Source: Bacillota bacterium
GTDB taxonomy: Bacteria > Bacillota > Desulfotomaculia > Desulfotomaculales > Desulfallaceae
DNA: 7,331 nt
Assembly (NCBI GenBank): GCA_009781965.1
Contig: WQUS01000068.1
Coordinates: 1-7,331 of the forward strand
Direction: 5' to 3'
Shown: piece after piece, positions 5,498-7,331 of the stretch
Position numbering within the stretch: the first letter of the stretch is position 1
Layout: the number at the start of each line of letters is the position of its first letter
Program-made: the position numbers and the translations under genes
Notes under the pieces: generated by a model
Told to the model about the DNA's origin: nothing
What the model saw: only the letters and a program-made list of their open reading frames with translations
The model's database searches: none

Positions 5498-5789
5498 GTT
5501 GTAGTTAAATGTCGTAATTTTTACTAAAATATTATTCCACCGCCGCCGCTTATTTCCTGCCTGGCCGATAAAATATTTTTGTTACTGTTCAGCATCGAGC
5601 CGGTACGCAAAGCTATTAACCGTGCGCTCATACTCTCCGAGAAATCGCTTACGGTTAATAGCTTTGCGTACCTGGGCTACGGGTACTAACAAACACTGAA
5701 TGTTTATCCCGGCCGGGAGTATGAAAAACAGCCGCCGGTTGCACAATATACCCCATCATATTCAACAAGTTCATACGGGGGATCAAGTA
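5498..5789. other. Noncoding leader/intergenic region upstream of the hydrogenase
   Basis: About 290 bases with no supportable gene. It contains an AT-rich stretch (5498-5580), a perfect inverted repeat (5602-5672), a 12-base GC palindrome TCCCGGCCGGGA (5707-5718) and the hydrogenase ribosome binding site GGGGGAT (5777-5783). I could not identify a convincing plus-strand promoter, so the hydrogenase transcription start, and whether the inverted repeat is transcribed, remain open. Confidence 0.6.
5602..5672. repeat. Perfect 22-base inverted repeat with 27-base loop
   Basis: The left arm 5602-5623 (starting GGTACGCAAAGC) is the exact reverse complement of the right arm 5651-5672 (ending GCTTTGCGTACC). 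Weaker outer complementarity exists: AGCC 5598-5601 with GGCT 5675-5678, and TTTGTTA 5578-5584 with TAACAAA 5687-5693. The element may therefore span about 116 bases. No T-run follows on either strand, arguing against a simple terminator. It could be a structured RNA leader, a regulator-binding site, or a small non-autonomous mobile repeat. Confidence 0.9.
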
Positions 5790-7331
5790 ATGGAGCAATT
5801 GACGGACAAGCAGAGTCCGGAGACCGGCCGGCCGGCGGTTGGGTCCGAGGCCCAGGAAATAGAGATCCGGATTAATAACCGTGCGGTAAAGGTCCCGGCG
5901 GATACGGCAAATCTGTTGGAGGCGGCTAAGCTGGCCGGCATAGATGTGCCCAGACTTTGTTATTTACAGGATATTAACGCCGCCGGTTCATGCCGTATCT
6001 GCCTGATAGAGGTCGAACAGGCCGGACGCCAGACCTTGCAGGCCTCCTGTGTTTACCCGTTACAGGAAGGCATCAGTTTCTTTACCAATACCCCCCGGGT
6101 CAGAAGGGCCAGGAAACGGATGCTGGAATTGCTTCTTTCCGAACACGATCTGGACTGCCTCAATTGCGTCAAAAACCGGAACTGCGAGCTGCAGAAACTG
6201 GCCGACGACCTGGGGGTGCGGAATATCCGCCTGACCGGCGAGCGTCTGAATCTGCCGGTGCAAAATAAAAACGCTTTTATCACCCGGAATTATAATAAAT
6301 GCATTAAATGCCGCCGCTGCGAGGCGGTATGTAAAAATGTGCAGGATGTGAACGTTTACTCGGCTCAGCGCCGGGGTTTCAACACGGTTATCGCGCCCGC
6401 TTTCATGAAAGATATGTCCGAAGCTGACTGTATAGCCTGCGGCCAGTGCGTATCCGTCTGCCCGACCGCCGCTTTGGCGGAGCGGGAGTATATTCGGGAA
6501 GTATGGGCCGCGATTGAAGATCCGGAGCGGATCACCGTTGTACAGACAGCGCCCGCCGCCCAGGTTTCAGTGGGAGAGCTTTTCGGACTGCCGGTAGGGT
6601 CGGTTGTAACCGGTAAGATGGTGGCGGCGCTGCGGCAGATTGGTTTTGATTACGTTTTTTCCACAACTTTTGCCGCCGATTTGACCGTCGTGGAAGAAGC
6701 CCACGAATTACTGGCCAGGCTGCAGGGTAAAGGCAAATTGCCTTTGATTTCATCCTGCAGTCCTGGTTGGGTTCTTTACTGCGAACGTTTCTTCCCGGAA
6801 TTTATGGCTAATTTGTCTACCTGCAAATCACCCCAGGAAATGTTGGGCGCACTGGTGAAAACATATTTTGCCGAGCAAAACCACTTCCATCCTCAGCAAC
6901 TGGTAGTGACGGCGGTGATGCCCTGTACCGCCAAAAAATATGAGGCGGCCAGACCGGAGATGGTTACCCGCGGCGTCCGGGATGTGGATTATGTGCTCAC
7001 GGTACGTGAATTGGGGCGCATGATCCGCGAGGCGGGGATTAATTTTAACGCGCTGCCGGACGAGGAATTTGACGCCGCCCTGGGTATCGACACCGGTGCG
7101 GGCAATATTTTCGGCGCCGGCGGCGGCGTTATGGAGGCCGCGGTGCGCACTGCTTCGGCTTTGGCCGGGGGAGCGGAGATTAAGAGCCGCATCGAGTTTA
7201 ATGTTTTTCGGGGCCTGGAAGGAATTAAAGAGGCCTCCGTGGTCCTTGGCGACAGAACCGTCCGTTTGGGGGTGGCGCAGGGCGTCAGAAACGCCAGACG
7301 CTTGCTGGAACGGGTCAAGGCCGGCGAGAAA
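5790..7331 (+). CDS. hydA: [FeFe] hydrogenase catalytic subunit, group A modular type (partial, C-terminus beyond window)
   Basis: 514 residues are visible, still open at the edge. The enzyme catalyses reversible H2 production, here probably cytoplasmic (no signal peptide). Domain order: 2Fe-2S ferredoxin domain (about 23-100; Cys57, 68, 71, 87); His/Cys 4Fe-4S domain (His119, Cys123, 126, 132); two 4Fe-4S clusters (Cys171/174/177/181 and Cys214/217/220/224); then the H-cluster domain. H-cluster motif 1 reads SSCSPGW (321-327), so one of the usual paired cysteines is Ser324. Motif 2 is MPCTAKKYE (377-385), a perfect MPCxxKxxE. GAGNIFGAGGGVMEA (436-450) is also typical. Motif 3 (ExMACxxGCxxGGGxP) should lie just beyond the edge; homologues are about 575 residues. 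The architecture fits both CpI-like monomers and HndD/HydA subunits of NAD(P)-linked bifurcating complexes. The partner genes usually upstream of hndD are absent here. The start ATG 5790 has GGGGGAT six bases upstream. Confidence 0.97.
   Translation, partial: MEQLTDKQSPETGRPAVGSEAQEIEIRINNRAVKVPADTANLLEAAKLAGIDVPRLCYLQDINAAGSCRICLIEVEQAGRQTLQASCVYPLQEGISFFTNTPRVRRARKRMLELLLSEHDLDCLNCVKNRNCELQKLADDLGVRNIRLTGERLNLPVQNKNAFITRNYNKCIKCRRCEAVCKNVQDVNVYSAQRRGFNTVIAPAFMKDMSEADCIACGQCVSVCPTAALAEREYIREVWAAIEDPERITVVQTAPAAQVSVGELFGLPVGSVVTGKMVAALRQIGFDYVFSTTFAADLTVVEEAHELLARLQGKGKLPLISSCSPGWVLYCERFFPEFMANLSTCKSPQEMLGALVKTYFAEQNHFHPQQLVVTAVMPCTAKKYEAARPEMVTRGVRDVDYVLTVRELGRMIREAGINFNALPDEEFDAALGIDTGAGNIFGAGGGVMEAAVRTASALAGGAEIKSRIEFNVFRGLEGIKEASVVLGDRTVRLGVAQGVRNARRLLERVKAGEK

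Noticed and set aside
5602..5672. Long hairpin as an intrinsic terminator
   Set aside because: No U-run follows either arm and the 27-base loop is large; terminator stems are usually shorter with small loops.
5739..5767. TTGCAC as a -35 box for the hydrogenase
   Set aside because: No acceptable -10 hexamer lies 16-18 bases downstream (TTCAAC/TCAACA only).
6053..6283. Short minus-strand frames within the hydrogenase
   Set aside because: They lie opposite the His/Cys cluster region of the hydrogenase and have no independent support.

Overview
The window looks like a chromosomal segment of an anaerobic member of the Bacillota (Firmicutes), perhaps a Desulfotomaculum/Peptococcaceae-like or Sporomusa-like organism. 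This rests on strong GGAGG-type ribosome binding sites, a terminator-type cobalamin riboswitch, a modular [FeFe] hydrogenase with several iron-sulfur clusters, an EcsC-family protein, and moderately GC-rich genes separated by AT-rich spacers. The taxon is inferred from content and was not tested by a search.

Layout, left to right. The left edge (1-680, minus) holds most of a membrane-anchored serine hydrolase of the class A beta-lactamase fold, cut off at its C-terminus. Divergent to it is an EcsC-like protein (822-1469, plus). It converges on glutamate racemase murI (1506-2324, minus), with one shared hairpin between the two stops. murI has its own extended -10 promoter and a leader with two stem-loops. 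Upstream of it lies a two-helix small membrane protein (2468-2647, minus, with a corrected start). A tRNA-Leu(UAA) with a textbook promoter follows (2780-2868, plus). It converges on a tail-anchored protein of unknown function (2888-3523, minus).

The centre of the window is a cobalamin-controlled unit read on the minus strand. It runs from AT-rich promoter repeats (about 5462-5497) to a cobalamin riboswitch (about 5295-5461), an intrinsic terminator (5227-5258), cobT (4127-5200) and a MoaE-like gene 23 bases downstream (3696-4103), and ends at a hairpin at 3624-3650. CobT activates the lower ligand of B12. The MoaE-like protein in the same unit is unexpected and may have a role other than molybdopterin synthesis.

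The right edge (5790-7331, plus) is the first 514 residues of an [FeFe] hydrogenase with 2Fe-2S, His/Cys 4Fe-4S, two 4Fe-4S and H-cluster domains, open at the window end. Between it and the riboswitch lies about 300 bases of noncoding DNA. This contains a perfect 22-base inverted repeat with a 27-base loop, a 12-base palindrome, and short complementary segments that could form alternative pairings reaching the hydrogenase ribosome binding site. This leader is the least explained part of the window. I see no CRISPR array, insertion sequence or phage genes.
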